Positions 52,063-60,903 of a stretch of 64,000 bases of DNA are shown in pieces. A program made the translations under genes and the position numbers. This stretch comes from CAVVKW01 sp963749035. Lineage in GTDB: Bacteria; Verrucomicrobiota; Verrucomicrobiia; Chthoniobacterales; JAATET01. The stretch spans positions 496,001-560,000 of the forward strand of contig CAVVKW010000004.1 of NCBI GenBank assembly GCA_963749035.1. Direction: 5' to 3'. Below the pieces are notes generated by a model. The model was not told the origin of the DNA. It saw only the letters and a list, made by a program, of their open reading frames with translations, and did no database searches. Every line of letters begins with the position of its first letter. The first letter of the stretch is position 1.

Positions 52063-53799
52063 ATGAACAAGGATCTAATCATCGAGGTGCTCGAGAACAT
52101 CGGGCGGTTGCTGGAACTCAAGGGGGAAAATGGGTTCAAGGTTCGAGCCTACGTGAACGGAGCGAGAGCGTTGGAATCGTCCAGCGAGGACTTGGCAAAA
52201 GTGATCGACGAGGGGCGTTTGGGTGAGATCGACGGGATCGGGAAGGCGCTTGAGGAGAAGATCACGACACTCTTTCGAGACGGACAGCTCGACTATTACG
52301 ATGAGCTGAGAAGCGAGTTCCCGCCGGACATTTTCACGTTGTTCGAACTTCGCGGCGTCGGGCCGAAGAAGATCAAGTTGCTCTTCGACAAGCTGGGGAT
52401 TTCGTCGGTGTCGGCACTGACGCGGGCGTGTGCCGATGGTCGGGTCGCGGACCTCGAGGGATTTGGTGAGAAGACGGCCGCAAACATCGCGACGGCGATC
52501 GAAGAGCGAAAGCGCAACGCTGGCGTCTTCACGATGCGGGACGTCGAGGGTATCGCGCGGCGGTTGTTGGACGATTTTCGCGGTCATCCCGAGGTGCTGC
52601 TGGCCGAGATCGCCGGGAGTTACCGGCGCGGGAAAGAGACGCTGCACGACCTCGATCTGATCGTCGCGAGCGCGGCACCGGGGGTGGTGAGTCAGGATTT
52701 CGTGGAACACGAGCTGGTCGAGAGTGTGCTCGCGCAGGGCCCGACGAAATCGAGCGTGCGACTCTTGAGTGGGATTCAGTGCGACCTGCGAGTCGTCAGC
52801 AACGCCGAGTATCCGTTTGCGCTGAATTATTTTACGGGCAGCAAAGAACACAACGTCCGGATGCGGAGTCGCGCTCTGGAGCGGGGTTGGTCGCTCAACG
52901 AGTATCGGTTCAGCGAAGCCAGGGGGAAGGCGCGCACGGAGGAGATCCCGGACGTGCGGCAGGAGTCCGAGCTCTACCGCGCGCTCGGGCTGGAGTATGT
53001 GCCGCCGGAGTTGCGTGAAGACCGGGGTGAATTCGACGCCGCGGAGGCGGGGGCGCTGCCGAAGTTGATCGAATGGCACAATCTGCGCGGGACCTTTCAC
53101 AATCACACGACGGCCAGCGACGGCCGGGCGAGTCTGGAGCAGATGGCGGAAGCGGCGCAGGAGCTTGGGTTGGAATATCTCGGGATCGCTGATCATTCCA
53201 AATCGTCGGTGCAGGCCAACGGGCTCGATGCCAAACGCCTGGCTGCGCAGGGAAAAGCCATCGACAAGCTGAACGCTGCCGACGGTGGTTTTCGGGTTTT
53301 CAAGGGGGTGGAGTGCGACGTTTTGAAGGACGGCACGTTGGATCTCTCCGACGAAGTTTTGGATGCGCTGGACTACGTGGTGGCGTCGATCCACGGATCG
53401 CTTCAGCTCGATGAAGCGGCGATGACCAAGCGGATCATCAAGGCGATCAGCAATCCGCGGGTGACGATGCTCGGACACCTGACGGGTCGGTTGCTGACGA
53501 CGAGAGCCCCCTACGCGGTGAACGTCCCAGCGGTCATCGAGGCGGCTGCGGAGATGGGCACGATCATCGAACTGAACTGCAATCCGCGGCGACTCGATCT
53601 CGACTGGCGTTGGTGGCCGCTGGCCAAGGAGAAAGGGGTGAAGTGCTCGATCAACCCGGATGCTCATTCGACCCAGGGCCTGCAGGATCTCGTCTTCGGC
53701 GTGCGCATCGCCCGGAAGGGCTGGCTGACGCGGGACGACGTGGTGAATTGCCTCGGGCTTGGAAAAATCGAGAAAGTCCTCCGTCGTTCCGCGAAATGA
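52063..53799 (+). CDS. polX: DNA polymerase/3'-5' exonuclease PolX
   Basis: 578 residues. Family X polymerase core: N-terminal HhH segments (EIDGIGKALEEKI, LRGVGPKKIKLLF, LEGFGEKTAANI), the palm with GSYRRGKETLHDLDLIV (two metal Asps) and QCDLRVV (third Asp). A PHP exonuclease domain follows: HNHTTASDGRA, GIADHSKS, GVECDVL, IHGS and NPDAHS. Fills short gaps and resects ends in base-excision or end-joining repair. It follows thrC by 27 bases, and its stop overlaps the DUF2071 gene start (ATGA). Confidence 0.95.
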   Translation: MNKDLIIEVLENIGRLLELKGENGFKVRAYVNGARALESSSEDLAKVIDEGRLGEIDGIGKALEEKITTLFRDGQLDYYDELRSEFPPDIFTLFELRGVGPKKIKLLFDKLGISSVSALTRACADGRVADLEGFGEKTAANIATAIEERKRNAGVFTMRDVEGIARRLLDDFRGHPEVLLAEIAGSYRRGKETLHDLDLIVASAAPGVVSQDFVEHELVESVLAQGPTKSSVRLLSGIQCDLRVVSNAEYPFALNYFTGSKEHNVRMRSRALERGWSLNEYRFSEARGKARTEEIPDVRQESELYRALGLEYVPPELREDRGEFDAAEAGALPKLIEWHNLRGTFHNHTTASDGRASLEQMAEAAQELGLEYLGIADHSKSSVQANGLDAKRLAAQGKAIDKLNAADGGFRVFKGVECDVLKDGTLDLSDEVLDALDYVVASIHGSLQLDEAAMTKRIIKAISNPRVTMLGHLTGRLLTTRAPYAVNVPAVIEAAAEMGTIIELNCNPRRLDLDWRWWPLAKEKGVKCSINPDAHSTQGLQDLVFGVRIARKGWLTRDDVVNCLGLGKIEKVLRRSAK

Positions 53800-54581
53800 G
53801 GATTCCCGTCATCGAGGGCGTGATCCGGCGACGGCTGCTCTTGAACTACCGGGTGGACCCCGGCGTGGTGTCGCGGTTGTTGCCAACGAACTTCACGCCG
53901 AAGATCGTGGGTGGATGGGCCATTGCGGGAATTTGCCTGATCCGGTTGGAGGTCGTGCGGCCGAAAGGCTTTCCGGCAATCCTGGGGGTGTCCAGTGAGA
54001 ATTCGGCCCATCGGATCGCGGTGGAGTGGGCGGAAGGCGAGGGCGGCAGCGCACCGCGGCGCGAGGGTGTCTTCGTGCCTCGACGGGACACCGGCTCGCT
54101 GCTGAATTCCTTGGGAGGTGGGCGGATCTTTCCCGGTGTCCATCATCGTTCACGATTTGAAATCGAGGATCGCGGTGGGCGGATCGCGGTGCGGGTCGCC
54201 GGTGGCGGCGATGGTCTTCCACTCGTCGACGTTGTCGCGAGGGAAGGGGAGGATTTTCCGAGGTCGTCGGCGTTCGGGTCGCTGAAGGAATCGTCGGCGT
54301 TCTTCGAAGCGGGGTGCGTCGGCTATTCGTCGCGGCCGCAGTCTTGTGTCATGGATGGGCTACGGCTGAAGGTCGACGAGTGGCGGGTTTCGTCGTTGCA
54401 GGTGGAGCGGATTCGCTCCGCGTTTTTTGACGACCGAGTGGTTTTTCCGGTGGGCTCGATCGAGTTTGATCACGCGCTGTTGATGAGAGACGTCCCGCAC
54501 GAGTGGCATTCGGAACGCTCGATGACGGCGAGCGGTGCCGGGGGTTCTCGAGGCGAGATGGGAGCGTTCATCAGGACCTGA
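53796..54581 (+). CDS. DUF2071 family protein (YqjF-like)
   Basis: 261 residues. The N-terminus (EGVIRRRLLLNYRVDPGVVSRLLP), the IAGICLIRLEVVRPKGFP strand and the SIEFDHALLM ending match the DUF2071/acetoacetate decarboxylase-like fold group. The catalytic Lys of acetoacetate decarboxylase is not evident, so no reaction is assigned. Its ATG overlaps the PolX stop, implying co-translation, though no shared function is known. Confidence 0.7.
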   Translation: MRIPVIEGVIRRRLLLNYRVDPGVVSRLLPTNFTPKIVGGWAIAGICLIRLEVVRPKGFPAILGVSSENSAHRIAVEWAEGEGGSAPRREGVFVPRRDTGSLLNSLGGGRIFPGVHHRSRFEIEDRGGRIAVRVAGGGDGLPLVDVVAREGEDFPRSSAFGSLKESSAFFEAGCVGYSSRPQSCVMDGLRLKVDEWRVSSLQVERIRSAFFDDRVVFPVGSIEFDHALLMRDVPHEWHSERSMTASGAGGSRGEMGAFIRT

Positions 54582-54726
54582 CTTTGTCCGGCGCCAAGGC
54601 CGGGGGTGCGAGGGGGATCGCGACTCTCCACGCGGCATCGCAGAGTGGGAAGGAAGGCGGGGCGAACGCGGATCGCCGAGCCCGATGCGCGCCCGACGCG
54701 GCGAGGGAATCTGATCGTTTGTCCTG

Positions 54727-56040
54727 CTAGTATTGAGCGGTGACTTGGACGCCGAGGACGAGGGCGTTGGGGATCGAGCCGGTGCCGCCGGGGCGGACGA
54801 TCCATTGGACGTCGGGCTGGACGGAGACGTGTTTTCCCAACTGGATGACGTAGCTGGCTTCCAGAGCTGTTTCGAAGGTGGGGTTGCCGAGGCCGAGGTC
54901 TCGCTGGGAGGTGGCGTAGTTCCGACCGAACGTGGTCATCAGGGCGGTGAAAAGAAGTTGATCGTCGTCGCGGGATGGAATGAGGCTCTGGTAAATGGCT
55001 CCGAAGAAACCCATCAGGGGGGCTTCCGCGATGGTCTGCTGCGGCGAATACGTCAGGCCGCCCCACAGCGAGAAGCTTTGGTCAGGTCGGTCGGCGTTAC
55101 GCCAAAGCATCTGTTGTCCCATGGCGTAGAAACCGACGGCGTTCGATTCGGTGCCGCCTTGAAAGTCCGAGAACGTGTAATTCGCGAAGTAGGCACCCAG
55201 TTTGTAGATGCCGGGCAGACCGGGCGAGACTGCGAGCGACGTCTTGACCACGGGGGTGTCGCTGGTGGTCTCGTGGTTGGTCCTCCCGAAGGTCGGGTGC
55301 CATCCGATCTCTCCGAGAACGAGTGTGCCGTCGCCCGGTCGGATCGAGAAATCGACGCCGTGGTAGTCGCGGTTGCCCGACCGGGGCGACGCCTGGAAGA
55401 CTCCACCGGAGGCGTAGGTCGTTTTGGTTGGGTTGACTTTGAGGAAGGCAGCCCACGTCGTGCCGGTCGAGGTGCCGAAGGGGATGTTGGCGGATAGGCT
55501 GGCCGGGTTGCCGTTGATCCCGCCGCTGACCTGTAGGCCGGTCGCGGGGAGGCTGGCAAAGAATTGCCCCGGTCCCATGCGCCCGACGCGGAACTCGATC
55601 CGGCGGTCGAAGAGTTCCTGCCGGAGCGCGAGATTCGAGAGCGCGAAGGTCTGCGACGTGTAAGCCTGGGAGACGGTGAAGAAATTCCCCACGTCATCGC
55701 TCAGATTCCGTCCCGTGGCGTTCAGCCCGCTGAGGATCAACGAAGCGCCACGCCAGCCCAGGTGGCGTTCGAGATTCACCTCCCCGCCGAAAACCAGCAG
55801 GTGGGAGTAGGCGGCTTCGTGCGAGAGCCCGCCGACGGGGTTTCCTTGAAAGACGCCGTAGTAGCTGGTGAACAAGTCGATGCCTTCCGCCTTCGCAACC
55901 ACGAAGGTCTGGTCGATCCAGCCCGGCATCTCGATCGGAAAGTGCGGCCGGTGTTTTGGCGGGTCAGCGGACGCGTGAGTATGCGCAATGACCAACAGCG
56001 GGATCAGCGCAGCGGTTGCCAGAGAGAAACGCGCTCGCAT
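54727..56040 (-). CDS. OprB-like carbohydrate-selective porin
   Basis: 437 residues. Signal peptide (LATAALIPLLVIAHTHASA), then a beta-barrel with the OprB-family pattern: GVFQGNPVGGLSHEAAYSH, LVFGGEVNLERHLGWRGASLILSGL, FRVGRMGPGQFFAS and the final strands AISYVIQL-type to QVTAQY with a C-terminal aromatic. Expected to let sugars cross the outer membrane. Convergent with the DUF2071 gene. Confidence 0.88.
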   Translation of the reverse strand: MRARFSLATAALIPLLVIAHTHASADPPKHRPHFPIEMPGWIDQTFVVAKAEGIDLFTSYYGVFQGNPVGGLSHEAAYSHLLVFGGEVNLERHLGWRGASLILSGLNATGRNLSDDVGNFFTVSQAYTSQTFALSNLALRQELFDRRIEFRVGRMGPGQFFASLPATGLQVSGGINGNPASLSANIPFGTSTGTTWAAFLKVNPTKTTYASGGVFQASPRSGNRDYHGVDFSIRPGDGTLVLGEIGWHPTFGRTNHETTSDTPVVKTSLAVSPGLPGIYKLGAYFANYTFSDFQGGTESNAVGFYAMGQQMLWRNADRPDQSFSLWGGLTYSPQQTIAEAPLMGFFGAIYQSLIPSRDDDQLLFTALMTTFGRNYATSQRDLGLGNPTFETALEASYVIQLGKHVSVQPDVQWIVRPGGTGSIPNALVLGVQVTAQY

Positions 56041-56211
56041 CGGTGCAGAGTGCTGACGGCGCGAAGAAATGGAAACTCGAAAACGACCGTGGACGGATTC
56101 GCTGGTGCTTGCTCGTCAGGTTTCCAGCGGCACACCGGAGTTTGCAGGGCGCCTTGCACGGTGGTCAGAAACGGGTTGTGAGAAGCGGATGAGCACGTAT
56201 TCTGCGAAGGT

Positions 56212-58002
56212 ATGAATCTGATTAGTTTCAAAAGCGTGTCCTCGGAGGCACGATTTTTGAGGGGTATTTCCTTCGTAGTGGCACTCACGTTCACCGGGGG
56301 ACTTTCTGGTCGGGCGGTTGCGCAGGAGGGAGCTGAGTATTTGAGCGGGCCATTCGAGGGTCAGCCCGCGCCGGGTGGTGGATTCTACAACAGTTTCGAA
56401 GAGGTGCGCATCGGCGGGGATCGGCGGTTGGCTTGTCACGGGACGGTCAGCGATTCGCCTGATCCGGCAGCATTTACCCGGATTTGGAGCGGAGAAATCG
56501 GGGTGGAGCGTCAGCTGGTGAGAGCGGGAATGGCGGCACCGGGTGGATCGGGGACCTACGCCTCGTTTTCCGATCTGGCGGTCAATCCTGCCGGCCGGGT
56601 GGCATTCGTGGCGCGACCCCGGGGCTCGAGACAGAATCGGCTTTTTGCGGAGACGCCAGATGGCATTGTTCTGGGTATCCAAAATAGCCAGATCGGCGGG
56701 GTGGACGAAGGGATCTCGGACGTCGGAGTGCCAGGTTTCAATCAGAACCTTGACCTTGCCGTGAAGGTGGAACTCGTGAACGCGGAGGGCGAGGGTTTCA
56801 ATAGCGCGCTTTTGGTCGGACGTCCTGGAAACGTGGCGGCGGTGATGAAGCAAGGCGATCCGGCCCCTGGGATTGACAACTTTCGGATCGGAAGTCTCTA
56901 CGGGAGTGGGTTCGACTTCACTGGCCCCGGGGAGAACGTCGTCATCAACGGAAACGGAGAATTGGCTTTCGTCGCGCAGCTCGAAGCCGTCGTCGATGGT
57001 GGATCGGAAGAAAGTGGGCCGGACTCGTTCCGACCGAATCCGAACGCGATCTACTTCGGCAAGCCATCGAATCTCCAGATCCTCGCGTTGGTGGGCAATC
57101 CCATTCCCGGCGAAGTTGATTCGAGTTACGCCATCTTTTTCTCGGACGTTGCTTTGAGTTCAGACGGGTTGCTGGCATTCGTCGCGATCGGGGAAAATGA
57201 ATTCAGTTCCATGGATTCGGTCGGTTACGTCCTCATGCTCGGTCGTCCCGGGGCGGTCGCTCCGGTGGTCCGACAAGGTGACGCGGTCCCCGGCGGCGGG
57301 GATGGGGTGGTGTTTGGCAGCTTCCGGGCTCCAGCGGTCAACGCTCGCGGCGACGTGGTCTTCGGGGCGGAGATCAACTACCCAAACGGAACGTCCCGAT
57401 CGAGCCTGTGGTTGAAGCGGGTCGGCGAGGCTCCAGTGCTCGTCGCGGCGGAGGGAAACGTTTTCCAGACCCCGAATGGCCCGGCGGAGGTCACCGGTGT
57501 GCAGTTTGACGGTCACGGCGCGTTCAACGACGTTAATCAGGCAACCTTTGTCCTTCAGTTGTTCAACGGTGAGGGGGTTTACGTCGCGGACACGCGTTCC
57601 GGATATCCAGTCGTCAGCATCACGACACCGGCGACTCGCAACGAACAGGTTGTGGCCCGCGCTTCGCGCTTCATCGGCGGGACCGCGATTGACGAATCCG
57701 GTGTCGACCGGGTCGAGGTCGTGGTGACGTCCCGGGGAGTGACCCGAAAAAAGAGGGATGGCAAGATGCGCCGTCGCGCTCGCCGCGTGGTGGAACGAAC
57801 TCTGGAGGTCGCGGACGACGGGAGTTGGGGATTCAAGGCCCCACTGTTGCTGGGGCGGAATCGGATCTCGGTTCGGGCCGTGGATGCCGTCGGTAACGCG
57901 TCTCCGAGCACGGATTTCACGGTCATTCGCTGGAAAGGCCCCCGCAACTCCAGTAAAGGCCAGTATCGGAAACTCAAGCGGCAGGTCAGAACGCCAAACT
58001 AA
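56212..58002 (+). CDS. Secreted NxxGxxAF-repeat protein with Ig-like C-terminus
   Basis: 596 residues. Signal region (FVVALTFTGGLSGRAVA, about 22-38). Residues 60-460 contain tandem repeats with the consensus NxxGxxAF: NPAGRVAFVA, NGNGELAFVA, SSDGLLAFVA, NARGDVVFGA and NDVNQATFVL, separated by VLRQGDPAPG-like turns. This repeat type predicts a beta-propeller. Residues about 465-575 are an Ig-like domain homologous to the one ending the protein at 41977, followed by a basic tail (KGQYRKLKRQVRTPN). Divergent from the porin at 54727. Role unknown. Confidence 0.75.
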   Translation: MNLISFKSVSSEARFLRGISFVVALTFTGGLSGRAVAQEGAEYLSGPFEGQPAPGGGFYNSFEEVRIGGDRRLACHGTVSDSPDPAAFTRIWSGEIGVERQLVRAGMAAPGGSGTYASFSDLAVNPAGRVAFVARPRGSRQNRLFAETPDGIVLGIQNSQIGGVDEGISDVGVPGFNQNLDLAVKVELVNAEGEGFNSALLVGRPGNVAAVMKQGDPAPGIDNFRIGSLYGSGFDFTGPGENVVINGNGELAFVAQLEAVVDGGSEESGPDSFRPNPNAIYFGKPSNLQILALVGNPIPGEVDSSYAIFFSDVALSSDGLLAFVAIGENEFSSMDSVGYVLMLGRPGAVAPVVRQGDAVPGGGDGVVFGSFRAPAVNARGDVVFGAEINYPNGTSRSSLWLKRVGEAPVLVAAEGNVFQTPNGPAEVTGVQFDGHGAFNDVNQATFVLQLFNGEGVYVADTRSGYPVVSITTPATRNEQVVARASRFIGGTAIDESGVDRVEVVVTSRGVTRKKRDGKMRRRARRVVERTLEVADDGSWGFKAPLLLGRNRISVRAVDAVGNASPSTDFTVIRWKGPRNSSKGQYRKLKRQVRTPN

Positions 58003-58182
58003 GAGGAGCGTGGCGGAAGGCTACGTGCGTTCCGGCCATTGGGGAGCGTTGGATGAAAGGGTGTTCTCGGATAAGGTGATAGCTAGAAGTATTGCGCGTT
58101 TGGCAAATGGTCCTTCGAGATCTTCACCGGTTGATTGTCCCTGCCTCATCTCGGAAATTGAGAGCGGGGTGAATATGATGGC

Positions 58183-58200
58183 ATCACCGGGTGGGGTGAT
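58183..58200 (+). promoter_or_regulatory. Inverted repeat just before the hybrid kinase start
   Basis: ATCACC and GGTGAT flank six bases and end 11 bases before the ATG of the three-PAS kinase, where a ribosome site would be expected. It could be an operator or an mRNA hairpin that limits translation. No other Shine-Dalgarno-like sequence is evident there. Confidence 0.35.
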
Positions 58201-58211
58201 TATACCGAGTC

Positions 58212-60599
58212 ATGGAACCGAAGTCTAAGAGCGTGAATCCGCCGGAGTCACGGGCTGCCCACCTAGAGGTGCTCGTCGCTCATCTCGGGGATTTTGCGTT
58301 TCTTTTCGACATCGAGGCCCGCTTCTTGTTCGCCAACCGGCCGCTACTGGAGCTGCTGGATCAGACTGAAGACGGTATCATTGGGAAGACTTTTCACGAT
58401 CTTCCCTATCCGCCGGCTCTCGCCGATCGCTTGACTGATCAGATCCGTGCGGTTGCCGCGAGCGGAAAGCCAACTCGGGACGAGACACCGCTTCAAGGTG
58501 CGTCGGATCGGATCGAACACTACGAGTATCAACTCAGTCCCGTTTTTGCTGACGACGGAAAAACCGTCACGATGGTGGCCGGTTCGAGCCGGAACGTGAC
58601 GGCCCGAGTCGAGGCGGAGCGGCGCCTCGATACCACGTTGATTGCCGGGGAGATCGGAACGTGGATTTTCGACATCGAAAAGAACGAGGTTTTTGCAGAC
58701 CGGAACATGGCGGCCCTGTTCGGCGTCAGCGAGGAAGATGCCGACGGGGGTCCGTTGCGGGCCTATTTGGCTGCGATTCATCCGGAGGATCGGAGTAACG
58801 TGCGGCGAACGATTGGTCGGGCGTTGAGGGCTGGCGAGGAATTCGAGACTCAGTATCGTCTCGTGACGCCGTCGGGCGAGCGCACGATGCTCGCCCGGGG
58901 CCGGGTCGAGCACGACGCGGAGGGCCGGGCGATCCGGCTGCCGGGGGTCATCCTCGACCTGACCGGTCAGCGGCGGGCGGAGGCCGAGCTGATCAAAACG
59001 CAGGATCGCCTCGGAATCGCGGTCGAGGCGGCCGAGCTGGGGACGTTCTCACTTTCCATCCCTTTTGAGGACGTGATGTGGAACGAGAAGTGTCGGGAAC
59101 ATTTCTGGATATCGCCGGATTCCGAGGTCACCTTCGAGCAGACCATCGAGCTCTTGCATCCGGATGACCAGTGTCGGGTGCGTGATGCCCTCATGGCGTC
59201 GCTCGAGAACGGAACCACGTTCGACAGTGAGCACCGAACGGTATCGCCGCAGGGCGAGGTCCGCTGGATTCACGCCATCGGCCGCTGTATCCACGACCAG
59301 GGTGGGCGGCCAGTGCGGCTGGATGGGATCACGATGGACGTGACCGAACGGCTGCGACTGGAAGCTAGCCGGGGGGCCGCGCTGGATGCGGAGCGGGAAG
59401 CGCGGCTCGAGGCGGAACGAAGCGGTCGGTTTAAGGACGCTTTTTTGGCCGCATTGTCTCACGAACTGCGCACCCCACTGACGCCGGTGCTCATGTGTGC
59501 GACGATTTTGCAGCGCGACAAACGTCTGCCGGACGACGTTCGCGAGTCACTTGGGATGATCGAGCGGAACGTTTCGCTGGAAGCCCGGCTCATCGATGAC
59601 TTGTTGGACCTTACGAGCGTCGCTGAAGGTAAACTGCACCTGCGCAAAACGGAATGCGAAGCGCACGGACTGATCGAACTTGCCCTCGGAATCGTGCGCG
59701 ACGACGCGGTCGCCAAGGGAGTGACCCTGACGAGTTGCCTTAGCGCGGGGCGAAGCGTCATCAGCGCGGATGCGTCCCGTTTTCAGCAGGTCATCTGGAA
59801 TTTGCTGCGCAACGCCGTTAAGTTTACCCCGGACGGGGGAAACATCATGGTCGAAACGACGGAGGAAGAGGATGGGCTGTGCATCAAAGTGATCGACAGC
59901 GGCCAAGGAATGTCAGCCAAAGCCTTGTCGCAGGCCTTCACGCCATTCAGTCAAGGCGAACTCCCAGACGACCATCGATTTGGTGGGCTCGGGTTGGGGT
60001 TGACGATTGCGAGATCGATCGTCGACGCACACGGGGGAAGAGTCGGTGCCACGAGCGACGGAGTCGATCAGGGATCCGAGTTCAAGATACTCTGGCCTTT
60101 TGCCGAGGTAGACGAAGAAGCGAGACTTCGGTTGGATACCCGCGAGGGAGGTGCCGCAGAAAGCGAGCGAGCTCAAAAGTCAGGGGTGCCCGTTGAATTG
60201 CCCCGGTCCGACGACTTGATCGCGGGCCAGCTTCGGGTGCTATTGGTCGAAGATCACGACGACAGCCGGGTGATTTTATCGCGCCTGTTAAAGTCAGACG
60301 GGCACGCGGTGACGGCGGCCGGATCGGTGACTGAGGCGATGGGCGAGGCGAGGGAGAAGACCTTTGACCTCGTCGTTTCCGACCTTGGCTTGCCGGATGG
60401 AACGGGTCACGAACTCATGGTCGTGCTGCACGATGAATACGGGCTGAAGGGGATCGCGCTCAGTGGTTACGGAATGGACGATGATCGCGTGAAAGCCCGG
60501 CAGTCGGGGTTTGTCGATCACCTCACGAAGCCGATTGATTTCGAGACGTTGCGGAAAGCTTTGGCGAGCTTTATCGACGATCATCGCCGGGTCGCCTGA
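58212..60599 (+). CDS. Three-PAS hybrid histidine kinase with receiver domain
   Basis: 795 residues, soluble. PAS domains at about 20-130, 145-255 (ATLFGVSEEDADG-like core) and 270-385 (third, with RWIHAIGRCIHDQGG), HisKA box LAALSHELRTPLTPVLM with the His near 417, HATPase boxes NLLRNAVKF, VIDSGQGMS and GGLGLGLTIARSI, then a receiver (LLVEDHDDSRVI near 677, phospho-Asp in VSDLGLPDG near 723, Lys in LTKPID). The design parallels the split kinase at 44915-49474, but here the frame is intact. No partner regulator nearby. Confidence 0.9.
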   Translation: MEPKSKSVNPPESRAAHLEVLVAHLGDFAFLFDIEARFLFANRPLLELLDQTEDGIIGKTFHDLPYPPALADRLTDQIRAVAASGKPTRDETPLQGASDRIEHYEYQLSPVFADDGKTVTMVAGSSRNVTARVEAERRLDTTLIAGEIGTWIFDIEKNEVFADRNMAALFGVSEEDADGGPLRAYLAAIHPEDRSNVRRTIGRALRAGEEFETQYRLVTPSGERTMLARGRVEHDAEGRAIRLPGVILDLTGQRRAEAELIKTQDRLGIAVEAAELGTFSLSIPFEDVMWNEKCREHFWISPDSEVTFEQTIELLHPDDQCRVRDALMASLENGTTFDSEHRTVSPQGEVRWIHAIGRCIHDQGGRPVRLDGITMDVTERLRLEASRGAALDAEREARLEAERSGRFKDAFLAALSHELRTPLTPVLMCATILQRDKRLPDDVRESLGMIERNVSLEARLIDDLLDLTSVAEGKLHLRKTECEAHGLIELALGIVRDDAVAKGVTLTSCLSAGRSVISADASRFQQVIWNLLRNAVKFTPDGGNIMVETTEEEDGLCIKVIDSGQGMSAKALSQAFTPFSQGELPDDHRFGGLGLGLTIARSIVDAHGGRVGATSDGVDQGSEFKILWPFAEVDEEARLRLDTREGGAAESERAQKSGVPVELPRSDDLIAGQLRVLLVEDHDDSRVILSRLLKSDGHAVTAAGSVTEAMGEAREKTFDLVVSDLGLPDGTGHELMVVLHDEYGLKGIALSGYGMDDDRVKARQSGFVDHLTKPIDFETLRKALASFIDDHRRVA

Positions 60600-60637
60600 T
60601 CGGAACCAAGAGGCGCGTCCGTCGCTTCGTGGAGTTT

Positions 60638-60657
60638 AAGCCGGTGAGAACCGGCTT
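60638..60657 (-). terminator. Hairpin after tRNA-Ala
   Basis: On the minus strand, directly after the tRNA's CCA, AAGCCGG and CCGGCTT form a 7-bp stem with a six-base loop, followed by AAACTCC. The T-tract is poor, so it may be a terminator or a processing stem. Confidence 0.45.
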
Positions 60658-60732
60658 GGTGGAGCCTAGCGGGATCGAACCGCTGACCTCCTCAATGCCA
60701 TTGAGGCGCTCTACCAACTGAGCTAAGACCCC
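60657..60732 (-). tRNA. tRNA-Ala (anticodon GGC)
   Basis: 76 bases including an encoded CCA. On the minus strand it starts GGGGTCTTAGCTCAG and ends GGCTCCACCA; the acceptor stem pairs with one G-U. D arm GCTCAGTTGGTAGAGC, anticodon stem CCTCA/TGAGG around the loop ATGGCAT (anticodon GGC), T arm AGCGGTTCGATCCCGCT. It lies 57 bases after the convergent kinase gene. Confidence 0.97.
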
Positions 60733-60751
60733 GTGATTTGGGGGAGGCGGA

Positions 60752-60779
60752 AGGATAGTGGACGCGGGCGGATTGGCAA
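60752..60779 (-). promoter_or_regulatory. Sigma-70-like promoter of tRNA-Ala
   Basis: Reading the minus strand, TTGCCA (60779-60774) and TATCCT (60757-60752) are spaced 16 bases apart; the -10 box ends 19 bases before the mature tRNA. The insertion sequence begins 30 bases upstream of the -35 box, so the promoter itself is intact. Confidence 0.6.
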
Positions 60780-60808
60780 GTCGGATTCTTTGGGCTGAGA
60801 CTTTCGCC

Positions 60809-60832
60809 TGTTGCCTCAAAAGTTATGACACC
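60809..60832 (+). repeat. Outer left inverted repeat of the insertion sequence
   Basis: Begins TGTTGCCTCAAAAGT and ends ATGACACC. It matches the inverse of 62169-62193 except for one substitution and one extra base in the centre. Confidence 0.85.
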
Positions 60833-60865
60833 GAGGGAGAGTAAGAGGCGGAGAAGAAAAGGGGA

Positions 60866-60890
60866 CGTTGACTCAAAAAGAATGACACCG
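60866..60890 (+). repeat. Inner left inverted repeat of the insertion sequence
   Basis: Begins CGTTGACTCAAAA and ends ATGACACCG. It is a direct repeat of the outer left end, 57 bases inward, and the inverse of 62120-62144. Confidence 0.82.
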
Positions 60891-60903
60891 GCAAAGCGAA
60901 GGC

